DNA from: Gammaproteobacteria bacterium
Lineage (GTDB): Bacteria > Pseudomonadota > Gammaproteobacteria > Steroidobacterales > Steroidobacteraceae
Length of the DNA stretch: 63,702 nucleotides
Reading direction: 5' to 3'
NCBI GenBank assembly: GCA_003164785.1
Contig: PLUE01000023.1
Location: 1 to 63,702, forward strand
The notes beneath the pieces were generated by a model, which had not been told where the DNA came from, did no database searches, and saw nothing but the letters and a program-made list of their open reading frames with translations. The translations under genes were made by a program, and so were the position numbers. Below, piece by piece: positions 44,883-52,626 of the stretch. The first letter of the stretch is position 1. Each line of letters opens with the position of its first letter.

Positions 44883-45073
44883 CGGTCAGACCTCATCTCG
44901 TCCAAATCCCCGTCCCAATGCAGTTTGCCCCGGAAACGCCGAATTTCCTGCTGCTTGCCCAAGCGAACCAATGTCCGCAACCCCAGTTCGACGGCCTCGC
45001 GTTTTGTCTTCAGTCCCGTAAGCCGAAGGGTTTCCTTCATCAGCTTCTCATCGATGACGATATTCGTGCGCAT
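44879..45073 (-). CDS. vapB: VapB-type antitoxin (second locus)
   Basis: The 64-residue antitoxin begins MRTNIVIDEKLMKETLRLTG, the hallmark of a VapB family paired with PIN toxins. The following KTKREAVELGLRTLV is the DNA-binding helix pair. The ATG at 45073 is chosen over an upstream TTG. Its start codon lies just beside the operator described separately. Confidence 0.88.
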   Translation of the reverse strand: MRTNIVIDEKLMKETLRLTGLKTKREAVELGLRTLVRLGKQQEIRRFRGKLHWDGDLDEMRSDR

Positions 45074-45074
45074 G

Positions 45075-45104
45075 ATGTGTACCAATTCGAAAATTTATAC
45101 ACAT
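45075..45104 (-). promoter_or_regulatory. Operator inverted repeat of second vapBC
   Basis: Arms ATGTGTACCAATT (45075-45087) and AATTTATACACAT (45092-45104) are inverted with two mismatches in 13 and a 4-base spacer. The site sits immediately upstream of the antitoxin ATG, where a VapBC complex would block transcription or translation. Confidence 0.75.
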
Positions 45105-45166
45105 GATAATGCAGCTCGGGCACGCCGGCAATTGGATAGTATGATTGGCACAGGAGATCTCATCTG

Positions 45167-46018
45167 ATGTCGTCCAGTATCGCCGCCCAGGGCACTCGTC
45201 GGAAAAGCGGCACGAAACGGCCGCGTCGTGCGCGCGCGCTCCGGTTTTGGCCGGGAGCGCCCGCCCGGCGGCGGTTTTGGCGTGCATTCGCTCGCGCGCC
45301 GACGGCCATGAAGCTCATCGTGGGCGTCGTGACCGCCTTGGTGCTGTGGGTGGGCGCCAACGGTATTTACCAAGTCGTGCGCAAGCCGTCCGAGCTGTTC
45401 TTCCCGGTGAGCGGCGCGCTGAACAAGACGCCCACGGAAACATGGTCCGAGTACGCGCCGATTTTCAACAAGTACGCGACCCGCGTGATGACCGCCGACC
45501 TGCTGGCGGCACTCGCGCAGGTGGAGGCGTCCGGCAATCCCGTGGCGAGGACCTACTGGCGTTGGTCGTGGAAGCCCCATCCCTTCGAGATGTACCGTCC
45601 GGCATCGAGCGCCGTCGGCATGTATCAGATCACCGACGGGACATTCGCCGAAGCGCGGCACTATTGCATTCGCGACCATGTCGTTGCCGGGGATGGGAGG
45701 TCGGGCGGCCGAGTGTGTTGGTTCAATGAGTTCTACACCCGCGTCGTGCCGGCCGACGCGGTCGAGCTCACCTCGGCCTACCTCGATCGAGGCGTCGCCG
45801 ACATTCTCGAACGCCACGGCGTGCGCAGCGCGAGCCTGCGCCGCAAGCAGGACCTGGCGGCGATGATTCACCTCTGCGGCGCCGGCGCGGCGGATCAGTA
45901 CGTGCGGCGCGGATTTCGGTTGGGCGAAGGGCAGCACTGCGGCGATCATGAGGTCCGGTCATACATTGCCCGGGTGAATTCGATGAAGGCCGTGTTCGAC
46001 CGGCTGCGAGCGCTGTGA
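45167..46018 (+). CDS. Transglycosylase-like membrane-anchored protein
   Basis: The 283-residue protein has a basic cytoplasmic start, one membrane helix (about residues 48-66, LIVGVVTALVLWVGAN) and a periplasmic domain resembling lytic transglycosylases. The Glu in AQVEASGNPVART and the SSAVGMYQITDGTF segment fit the SLT active-site region. Four cysteines in the periplasmic part may form disulfides. It probably cuts peptidoglycan; the match is to general SLT features, so the class is uncertain. It is divergent from vapBC. Confidence 0.65.
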   Translation: MSSSIAAQGTRRKSGTKRPRRARALRFWPGAPARRRFWRAFARAPTAMKLIVGVVTALVLWVGANGIYQVVRKPSELFFPVSGALNKTPTETWSEYAPIFNKYATRVMTADLLAALAQVEASGNPVARTYWRWSWKPHPFEMYRPASSAVGMYQITDGTFAEARHYCIRDHVVAGDGRSGGRVCWFNEFYTRVVPADAVELTSAYLDRGVADILERHGVRSASLRRKQDLAAMIHLCGAGAADQYVRRGFRLGEGQHCGDHEVRSYIARVNSMKAVFDRLRAL

Positions 46019-46020
46019 GG

Positions 46021-47649
46021 TTACTCCACCCGTAGCGCCGCGTCCGGCTCGGCGCTGGCTGCATCGTCGACGCTGGCAAAGTCCAGGACGCACGCCGGCA
46101 TGCCGGGGAAGGCGGCCCGCAACAGGGCATCCCGACTGGCCTCCTTGAGTCGTGCGATCCGCAGCATGATGCGGCGCGCCGCGAGCCACGCCGCGAACTC
46201 ACCGAGGCTCTCCAGTGCCGTGCCGTCGAGGTCCGGCGACTCCTCCAAGCTGAGGATCACCACGCGGAGCGCCGGCTGCGACATCACCTGCGCTCGCGCG
46301 AGCGCCAGAAGCGGATCGGCATTCGCAAAGAACAGGGGCTCTTCCGGCCGGAGGATCAGGACGCCGGGCGTACACGCTGCCTGGGGGAAGCGGGCGAGGC
46401 TCACGAAATCGTGGGCGCCCATCCGCCCGAGCACCGACAGCCTCGGGGTCGACAAGGAATGCAGCAACATCGCAAGGCTGAAGGCGATGGCGGCGAGCAA
46501 GCCATCGATCATGCCGAACACCAACACGGATGCGACGGCGGTCAGCGTCACCAGCCGGTCCCGTTGCCAGCGGAAGTACGGGCGAAACACGGCCAACCGC
46601 AGTGACTTGCTGACCGCGTGAATGACGATGGCGGCGAGCACGGGCTCGGGTATGAGCTCGATCCACGGCAAGCACACGAGCAGCAGCGCGAGCACGGTGG
46701 CCGCCGCGTAAACACCGGCGGCGCGCGATTGCGCACCGGCCGCTTCATTCGCCGACGTGCCGGAATATCCGGCGCCCACCGGCGTTCCGTGAAAAGCCCC
46801 GGAAACGAGATTCGCGATGCCGAGCGCGAGCAGATCGCGATTGGGTCGGACCAGTTCATCGTGCCTCAGGGCGTAGCTGCGGATCGAGCTGTAGGACTCC
46901 GCGTAGAGAATGAACATCAAGGCGAGCGCAAACTCGACCAACGATGGCCACTGGCCAGGAGCCGGCAACGTGAACGCGGGCAGGGACATGGCGAGCGTGA
47001 TCGGGCCCGTCAACGCCACCCCGCGCGCCGTGAGCCACGGCGCGGCAACGATTCCCGCCACGATCACCAACAGAGCGCCGGGCACGTGTCGAAAACGCTC
47101 GAATGTGAACAAGCCGATCAAGGCGCACAGCCCCACCGCCACGCTCAGCGGTTCCCAGGCGCCATGGCGGCGGATGATTTCGGCGAGCATGGGGAAGAAA
47201 TCGGTGCTGTGCGGATGCATGCCGACCATATGCGGCCATTGCTTCACGGTGATGGCCAATGCCAGTCCAAACGAAAAGCCGCGCAGCACGGGACGGGAGA
47301 TCATGTTCGACATGGCGCCCAACCGCGCCCAGCCGGCCAGCATGAAGGCGATGCCGGTCGCCGACACGAGCAGCGAGGCGAGCGCCACACGCTCGGTGAC
47401 GCCGCTGCCTCCCAACGCGACGGTGGCCGCGGCCAGCACGGCCGCCGACGAGGAGGTTGCCGTGACGATGGCGTAGCGGCTGCGACCAACGAGGGCGTAG
47501 ACGAGCAGCCCCGCGAACAAGCCGATGACCCCGGCTTGGGGCGCAAGGCCCGCCAGCCCGGAATAGGCCACCGACTCGGGCAGGAGCAGCCCGGCCACCG
47601 ACAAACCGGCAAGCACATCCGCCAAGGATCGTGTGGTGGCCGGGGTCAT
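46021..47649 (-). CDS. SulP-family anion transporter with STAS domain
   Basis: The 542-residue transporter should carry sulfate, bicarbonate or a dicarboxylate. The membrane part starts with the SulP signature (LADVLAGLSVAGLLLPESVA) and has about 12-14 helices. The C-terminal 110 residues are a STAS domain (VVILSLEESPDLDGTALESL). It begins 3 bases after the ParB-like gene stop, so both are probably in one transcript. Confidence 0.9.
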   Translation of the reverse strand: MTPATTRSLADVLAGLSVAGLLLPESVAYSGLAGLAPQAGVIGLFAGLLVYALVGRSRYAIVTATSSSAAVLAAATVALGGSGVTERVALASLLVSATGIAFMLAGWARLGAMSNMISRPVLRGFSFGLALAITVKQWPHMVGMHPHSTDFFPMLAEIIRRHGAWEPLSVAVGLCALIGLFTFERFRHVPGALLVIVAGIVAAPWLTARGVALTGPITLAMSLPAFTLPAPGQWPSLVEFALALMFILYAESYSSIRSYALRHDELVRPNRDLLALGIANLVSGAFHGTPVGAGYSGTSANEAAGAQSRAAGVYAAATVLALLLVCLPWIELIPEPVLAAIVIHAVSKSLRLAVFRPYFRWQRDRLVTLTAVASVLVFGMIDGLLAAIAFSLAMLLHSLSTPRLSVLGRMGAHDFVSLARFPQAACTPGVLILRPEEPLFFANADPLLALARAQVMSQPALRVVILSLEESPDLDGTALESLGEFAAWLAARRIMLRIARLKEASRDALLRAAFPGMPACVLDFASVDDAASAEPDAALRVE

Positions 47650-47652
47650 GGG

Positions 47653-48270
47653 TTAAGCGATCGGCCCGCACCAGCCCGGCAAGAAGTCCGCCTCGCCGCT
47701 CTTGGCCAGCTTCAGCGCGTGCACCAGAGCTTCGGAGAAGTCATTCCGCAGGAATCTCAGCTTGATCCGACGGCGCAGGAAATCCGCCCACAGAAATTCG
47801 CTGAACGGCGCGGTGTCCTTGGCGAAGCCGCCGCTTCGGCGCAGCTCCCCGGCCAGGCTGCGAAAGGGATCGTCCACCATGGCCGACAACTTCGGCGGCA
47901 GGTCGCGGTAAGCGCGGCGGCGGCCGCGTTCGTCGAAGGGGTGCAGCCAGCCGCTGTTGTCGAGATATACCCAGAACGCCTCGCGCGGCAGGCGCCGCAG
48001 GTCGGCCACCACGGTGGTGGCAATCTCCTTGACCCCCTCCTGGTGCAGCGCCAGCGCCAGATGATGATGATCGATCACATAGTATTGCGCCTTCGGCCCC
48101 CAGATGACGGGGATCAAATGCTTGCCCAGGAAGTCCGCCTTTTTGCGATCGGGATGCTCGCGCCAGCTCTTGCGCTTGGCCTTGACCTCGCGCATGCCCA
48201 CGGTCATCTGCGTGGGTCGCAGTGCGGTGATCGCGACGGGTTGGATCCGGGGTTCTCGGGCATAGGCCAT
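47653..48270 (-). CDS. ParB-like nuclease-domain protein (ParBc_2 type)
   Basis: The 205-residue protein resembles the short putative ParB-like nuclease family: QPVAITALRPTQMTVGMREV at the start, then the GKHLIPVIWGPKAQYYVIDHHHLALAL region, broken here at YY/VI by the beta-hairpin. It lacks the HTH of a chromosome-segregation ParB and has no parA or parS nearby, so a partition role is unlikely. Function is unknown; coupling to a SulP transporter is the main context. Confidence 0.7.
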   Translation of the reverse strand: MAYAREPRIQPVAITALRPTQMTVGMREVKAKRKSWREHPDRKKADFLGKHLIPVIWGPKAQYYVIDHHHLALALHQEGVKEIATTVVADLRRLPREAFWVYLDNSGWLHPFDERGRRRAYRDLPPKLSAMVDDPFRSLAGELRRSGGFAKDTAPFSEFLWADFLRRRIKLRFLRNDFSEALVHALKLAKSGEADFLPGWCGPIA

Positions 48271-48455
48271 GGCGCACCATCGTTGCAGGAAATACGGCCG
48301 CTATAGTGACGCAGAAACCGCGGATTGCCAGCGTTTTGCCGAAAAGCCGCAATCGCCGGGGGTCTACCCTCGCGCGCATTGGATCGCCGACTTGCTGCGT
48401 CCGCGATCTTATGTCTTTCCCGAAAATGCCCCCTTAATGGGAAAGTGGTGGCGAC

Positions 48456-48896
48456 TTATGCGGCGTGAATCCGATGCCCTGCTTCCCAGCCTTTGCAGGC
48501 GAGGCCGATGTAAGCCGGGATCGGCTTGGCGCCCGTGCTGTAATAAATAATGGTACGCCGCGTCAGATGCAGGGCCTGGGCGGCGGCCGACAATGACAAG
48601 CCGTGACGTTGCATCCAGGCATTGAACTGCCCGGTCGGAAACGCATCGCCAGTCTGTTCCTTCGACAACCGATACAAGGCATCGGCGGGGATCCCGATAT
48701 CCGCGGCGGGCCACTCGATGCCGTGCCCCCACTCCTCCACTTGCACGCTCGCAAAAAATGCAGGATCGCGTAGGCGCTCGTAGCCGGGAGCCTGCAGGTA
48801 ATCACCCGCATCAACTTCCGTGTGTTTGCCGTTCTCCCAGGTAATACGCAGCCGAGTCGAGGGCAAAGCCTCTACCTGCGTGATTTTGAGCTTCAT
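48456..48896 (-). CDS. DUF2442 domain plus HTH protein, antitoxin-like
   Basis: The 146-residue protein has an N-terminal DUF2442 domain (residues 1-75, KLKITQVEALPSTRLRITWE) and a C-terminal XRE-like HTH (residues 90-146, MQRHGLSLSAAAQALHLTRR then IIYYSTGAKPIPAYIGLACK). The HTH suits an autorepressor. It overlaps the preceding DUF4160 gene by ATGA, a layout typical of toxin-antitoxin pairs. The inner ATG at 48896 is chosen because it begins the domain and lies at the overlap. Confidence 0.75.
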   Translation of the reverse strand: MKLKITQVEALPSTRLRITWENGKHTEVDAGDYLQAPGYERLRDPAFFASVQVEEWGHGIEWPAADIGIPADALYRLSKEQTGDAFPTGQFNAWMQRHGLSLSAAAQALHLTRRTIIYYSTGAKPIPAYIGLACKGWEAGHRIHAA

Positions 48897-49132
48897 AGGT
48901 TCTTCTCCGGATTCAGACGGCGCCATTCAGCCAACAACTCGGCACGGTGGGTGTTCGCCCAAGCCCGCGCCTCTTCGAGAGTCTTAGCGTCCACCGCACC
49001 GCTCAGCAGCGCCAAGGTTTCAATCGTGATGACCGCCGCTGCATTCGGTGTCCACACATGACAATGTGGCACCCCGTGCTCGCGCCCAAACACCTGGATT
49101 TTCCAGTTGCGGTCACGGTGCATGGTCGTCAT
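48893..49132 (-). CDS. DUF4160-domain small protein, possible toxin partner
   Basis: The 79-residue protein matches the DUF4160 pattern: DRNWKIQVFGREHGVPHCHV near the start and AWANTHRAELLAEWRRLNP at the end. Conserved His residues (EHGVPHCHV) could be catalytic or metal binding. Activity is unknown. It is the first gene of a two-gene unit with the DUF2442-HTH protein. No ribosome site is seen, and the predicted transcript start is almost at the ATG, so it may be leaderless; an in-frame ATG at 49123 is an alternative. Confidence 0.72.
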   Translation of the reverse strand: MTTMHRDRNWKIQVFGREHGVPHCHVWTPNAAAVITIETLALLSGAVDAKTLEEARAWANTHRAELLAEWRRLNPEKNL

Positions 49133-49139
49133 GGGTTTG

Positions 49140-49168
49140 ATGCTAGTGAATAATATTCACTACGTCAA
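49140..49168 (-). promoter_or_regulatory. Promoter of the DUF4160/DUF2442 unit with spacer palindrome
   Basis: On the minus strand -35 TTGACG (49168-49163) and -10 TAGCAT (49145-49140) are 17 bases apart. A perfect palindrome, TAGTGAAT-AAT-ATTCACTA (plus strand 49144-49162), fills the spacer. A dimeric repressor bound there would block RNA polymerase; the HTH protein of the unit is the obvious candidate. Confidence 0.78.
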
Positions 49169-49246
49169 GCAGGCGATTCGCTAAGCCATTGAGATCATCC
49201 GCATCATTTCGGCCCGAGCGGCCGACCGGAAAGTAAAGGCGACGCT

Positions 49247-49558
49247 ATGAGAAAGAAAATCGTTAAGCGCAACATTGATCTAGCCCATCTGCCTCCACTG
49301 ACGGAGAAGCAGAAAGCCGAACTGGCGGCCTTGGCCGCTCGGCCGGACAGTGAGATCGATTACAGCGATATTCCCCCTCTGACCGAGGAATTCTGGAAGA
49401 ACGCGGTGCGCGGCCGGTTCTACAGACCCACCAAGACCTCGACCACCGTGCGCATCGATTCCGATGTGCTGGCGTGGCTGCGGGCTCAGGGAAAGGGCTA
49501 CCAGTCCCGCATCAACGCCATCCTGCGGCGTGAAATGCTGGATTCGCTCAAGCGATGA
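49247..49558 (+). CDS. brnA: BrnA-family antitoxin without BrnT
   Basis: The 103-residue protein ends in the BrnA ribbon-helix-helix (TTVRIDSDVLAWLRAQGKGY then QSRINAILRREM). BrnA normally follows a BrnT RNase toxin gene, which is not present on either side. An AAAGG site precedes the start. It is divergent from the DUF4160 gene, 114 bases away. It may be an orphan, or may serve as a DNA-binding partner for another toxin. Confidence 0.8.
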   Translation: MRKKIVKRNIDLAHLPPLTEKQKAELAALAARPDSEIDYSDIPPLTEEFWKNAVRGRFYRPTKTSTTVRIDSDVLAWLRAQGKGYQSRINAILRREMLDSLKR

Positions 49559-49716
49559 GCGAGCCCACGGCACATCGTCGGCCATGAACGGCAGCTTCAG
49601 GGGAAGGAGACGCCACATCCCGGCCGTGATTCTCTGATAGGGAGTGTCGCTTCCTCGCGGCTTGAATCGATGAAGGATGCGGGCGCACAATCCCTGCCAC
49701 GCAAGGAGCAAGGCTC

Positions 49717-50245
49717 GTGAGTCTATTCGGCATCGGAAATGATCTTAACCGTCAATTCATTGCCCGGCCGGATCTGGCCAAGGAACTCATTCTCTCCAAA
49801 TGGCCCGAATGACGATTCGCAGGCTGACCCAGGTGACCGTGCAGCCCGATGAAATCGCGCTGTTCGTCAAGGAGGGCCGGGTGGTCGGCAAACTGCCGCA
49901 GGGACGGTCGACACTCGATGGCGCTCTGATCCCGTTTCTCGGCGATCTCGTGGATTTCGCGAGCGGTGGAAACATGTATCGCGCGGAGTTGTGCTTCGCC
50001 GGTACGCGCGAGTTCGTCAATCTGCCGTTCGGCGGTCCCATCGACGACATCGAGGACCCGGAGACGGGCTTGGCGGTGGGTCTGCGCGTATTCGGTGAGT
50101 ACGCCATCATCGTCAGCGATCCCACCGCATTGATCCTGAAGCTGATCGGCACGCGGCAGGCGCCGGGCATTTTTGCACCCAATGCGGGACCGCGACCGCG
50201 GCCAACGCGCGTTTCTGCGGAAACTGCGGTGCGGCTTTGACGTGA
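49717..50245 (+). pseudogene. SPFH/virion-core-like protein with zinc ribbon, shattered
   Basis: Three consecutive pieces of one protein lie in three frames. The start, MSLFGIGNDLNRQFIARPDL...KWPE, begins at GTG 49717 behind AAGGAG and stops at 49812. The SPFH-like domain (TIRRLTQVTVQPDEIALFV to FGEYAIIVSDPTALILKLIG) runs from about 49810 in the next frame. The tail is a zinc ribbon, FCTQCGTATAANARFCGNCG, in the third frame, stopping at 50245. A stretch between domain and ribbon is also missing. It is a decayed gene with at least two frameshifts and a deletion. Confidence 0.72.
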
Positions 50246-50249
50246 GGCC

Positions 50250-50408
50250 CTCGCCCCGGTGGTGTCGCGCATCGAGCAGGAGGGCGAGCCGGGCTTCGAC
50301 ACCGGCCGGTCCGCTGCGGAAGATCTGCGCGCGGACATGGCGTCCGTGGTTGGCGGCGCGATCGTCGGCGGCCTATTGAGCAGCCTGTTGTCGGGCGATC
50401 GTCCCTGA
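50250..50408 (+). pseudogene. Unidentified C-terminal remnant
   Basis: A plus frame without a convincing start encodes VVSRIEQEGEPGFDTGRSAA and a glycine-rich hydrophobic end (VVGGAIVGGLLSSLLSG), stopping at TGA 50406-50408. It reads like real protein and probably belonged to a partner gene of the SPFH locus. I do not recognise the family. Confidence 0.35.
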
Positions 50409-50449
50409 GCGGCCCGCGGCGCCGGGAGGTCGCGTGGGGCGTCATCGGG

Positions 50450-50469
50450 TTACCTAAAAAATAGGTTAA
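50450..50469 (+). promoter_or_regulatory. LysR-type box upstream of the regulator gene
   Basis: ACCTA-N5-TAGGT (50452-50466) is a perfect interrupted dyad set in TTACCTAAAAAATAGGTTAA. It lies just upstream of the LysR gene start at 50480 and has the T-N11-A shape that LysR proteins bind. Autoregulation is the likely role. Confidence 0.6.
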
Positions 50470-50479
50470 TCTGGCGCCC

Positions 50480-51418
50480 ATGCGATTGACCTTGCGACAG
50501 CTGCAGATCTTCCACGCCGTCGTGTTGCGCGGCACGACCAGCGCGGCCGCCACGCATGTCTCGCTGTCGCAATCGGCGACCAGCGCGGCGCTCAACGAGC
50601 TCGAGCGTGGCCTCGGGACCCGGCTGTTCGACCGCGTGGGCAAACGGCTGCTGGTCAACGACTCGGGACGCGCGCTGTTGCCGGCGGCGCTCGCGGTGTT
50701 GGAGGGTGCCCATGGTATCGAGGACATGTTCGACGCCGACGGCCCGGGCGCATCGACGGATCTGACCATATTTGCGAGCACGACCATCGGCAACTACCTG
50801 CTGCCACGCGTGTTCGCGCGCTTCCGGGAAGTCAACGCCAAGGCGCGCTTGAGCCTGCAGATCGGCAATACCCGCGACGTCGTGACGGCGGTGCGGGAGT
50901 TCGGCACGGACTTGGGCTTCATCGAGGGTCCTTGTCACTCGCCCGACATCACGGTCGTGCCCTGGCTGCACGATGAACTCGTGATCGTCGCCGCGCCCAC
51001 CCATCCGTTGGCGTTGGCGTCGAAACGGCGGCGACTGACCAAGACGCAGCTGATGGGCGCACTCTGGCTGTTGCGCGAGGCGGGTTCGGGCACCCGGGAG
51101 GCCGTGGAGCAGGCGCTGATGCCTCACCTGCCGAATCTCGAATCGACCATGATCCTGGCGAGTTCGGAGGCGATCAAGAATGCCGTCGCCGAGGGGTTGG
51201 GCGTCAGCTGTTTGTCGTTCGCCGTCGTGCAGGACCTCGTCGCCGCCAAACGGCTGGTGGTCCTCGCGACGCCCCTGCCGACGCTCACACGCCGCTTCAG
51301 CTTGATCCACCACCGCGACAAGGTGTTGTCACCGGCCTTGCGCGGATTCGTGGCGTATTGCAAGTCGTTCGACGCGCCGCGTGGTCAGACGAAGATGATA
51401 ACCCGGTCGCGGACTTGA
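50480..51418 (+). CDS. LysR-family transcriptional regulator
   Basis: The 312-residue regulator has an N-terminal HTH (LRQLQIFHAVVLRGTTSAAA then SLSQSATSAALNELERGLG) and a C-terminal two-lobed ligand domain (TIFASTTIGNYLLPRVFARF). It looks closest to the group that includes NAD/sulfur and carbon-fixation regulators, but the ligand is not evident. No clear target gene adjoins it: SPFH debris is upstream and pilU downstream. The open frame past the family end adds about 15 residues, including KMITRSRT. Confidence 0.88.
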   Translation: MRLTLRQLQIFHAVVLRGTTSAAATHVSLSQSATSAALNELERGLGTRLFDRVGKRLLVNDSGRALLPAALAVLEGAHGIEDMFDADGPGASTDLTIFASTTIGNYLLPRVFARFREVNAKARLSLQIGNTRDVVTAVREFGTDLGFIEGPCHSPDITVVPWLHDELVIVAAPTHPLALASKRRRLTKTQLMGALWLLREAGSGTREAVEQALMPHLPNLESTMILASSEAIKNAVAEGLGVSCLSFAVVQDLVAAKRLVVLATPLPTLTRRFSLIHHRDKVLSPALRGFVAYCKSFDAPRGQTKMITRSRT

Positions 51419-51467
51419 GGCGGGGGCGGGGAATATATTCCACAGGTTACCGCCAGCGAGGAATGCG

Positions 51468-52607
51468 ATGTCGACACTGTCCGAAGAACAAGCCAAGGCC
51501 TACATGGTCAAGCTGCTGACGGCGATGACGCGCGCCGGCGGATCCGATCTGTTCATCTCCAACGACTTCCCGCCGAGCATGAAGACGCACGGCATGATGC
51601 AGCCGATGGCGAACCAGAAGCTGACCGCGGAGGTGACCAAGAGTTTGGCGCATTCCCTGATGAACGATCGCCAGCGCGAGGAGTTTGCCAAGGAGATGGA
51701 GTGCAATTTCGCCATCTCGATACCGGGGGTGGCGCGCTTTCGGGTGAACGTGTTCGTTCAGCAGCAGTTCACCGGCATGGTCATCAGGACCATTCCCGTC
51801 GACATCCCGAGTTTCGCCACCCTGGCGCTGCCGGAAATCCTCAAGGACATCGTCATGACCAAACGCGGCTTGGTGCTGGTCGTGGGCGCGACCGGCTCGG
51901 GAAAGTCGACCTCGTTGGCGGCCATGATCGATCATCGCAACAGTTCGTCGCCGGGACACATCATCACGGTGGAGGATCCGGTCGAGTTCGTTCACAAGTC
52001 ACAGCAGTCGCTCATCACCCACCGCGAGGTGGGCATCGACACGCACACATGGCATCACGCCCTCAAGAACACGCTGCGCCAGGCGCCCGACGTCATCTTG
52101 ATCGGTGAAATTCGCGATGCGGAGACCATGGAGCACGCGATCGCCTTCGCGGAAACCGGGCACCTGTGTCTCGGCACTCTGCACGCCAACAGCGCCAACC
52201 AAACGATCGACCGCATCATCAACTTCTTCTCCGAGGAACGCCGCAATCAGCTGCTGATGGATCTTTCCAGCAATTTGCGCGCCATCGTCTCGCAGCGTCT
52301 CATCCGTACTGCCGACGGCAAGGGGCGCAGAGCCGCCATGGAGATTCTCATCAACACGCCCATCATCGCCGAGAAGATTCTCAAGGGCGAGTTTCACGAG
52401 ATCAAGGCGATCATGGGCAAATCGCGAGAACTCGGCATGCGAACCTTCGATTGGTCGTTGTTCGAGTTGTACAACGCCGGTGAGATTTCCTACGACGAAG
52501 CGATTCGCAACGCCGATTCGGCGAATGAGCTGCGTCTGAACATCAAGCTGAACGGCACCCGGGCGGCGCCGGCAGGGCCCCAGGCGGAGGCGATGACGGC
52601 GTCCTGA
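51468..52607 (+). CDS. pilU: Type IV pilus retraction ATPase PilU
   Basis: The 379-residue hexameric ATPase assists PilT in pulling type IV pili back. Walker A is GATGSGKST, the Asp box VEDPVEFVH, Walker B ILIGEIRDAETM and the His box GHLCLGTLHANS. The N-terminal PAS-like segment (GGSDLFISNDFPPSMKTHG) and the long tail after residue 340 favour PilU over PilT. pilT is not adjacent. It converges on the FimV gene with 19 bases between stops. Confidence 0.92.
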   Translation: MSTLSEEQAKAYMVKLLTAMTRAGGSDLFISNDFPPSMKTHGMMQPMANQKLTAEVTKSLAHSLMNDRQREEFAKEMECNFAISIPGVARFRVNVFVQQQFTGMVIRTIPVDIPSFATLALPEILKDIVMTKRGLVLVVGATGSGKSTSLAAMIDHRNSSSPGHIITVEDPVEFVHKSQQSLITHREVGIDTHTWHHALKNTLRQAPDVILIGEIRDAETMEHAIAFAETGHLCLGTLHANSANQTIDRIINFFSEERRNQLLMDLSSNLRAIVSQRLIRTADGKGRRAAMEILINTPIIAEKILKGEFHEIKAIMGKSRELGMRTFDWSLFELYNAGEISYDEAIRNADSANELRLNIKLNGTRAAPAGPQAEAMTAS

Positions 52608-52626
52608 CCGTCCGCCTCGTCGTCCG

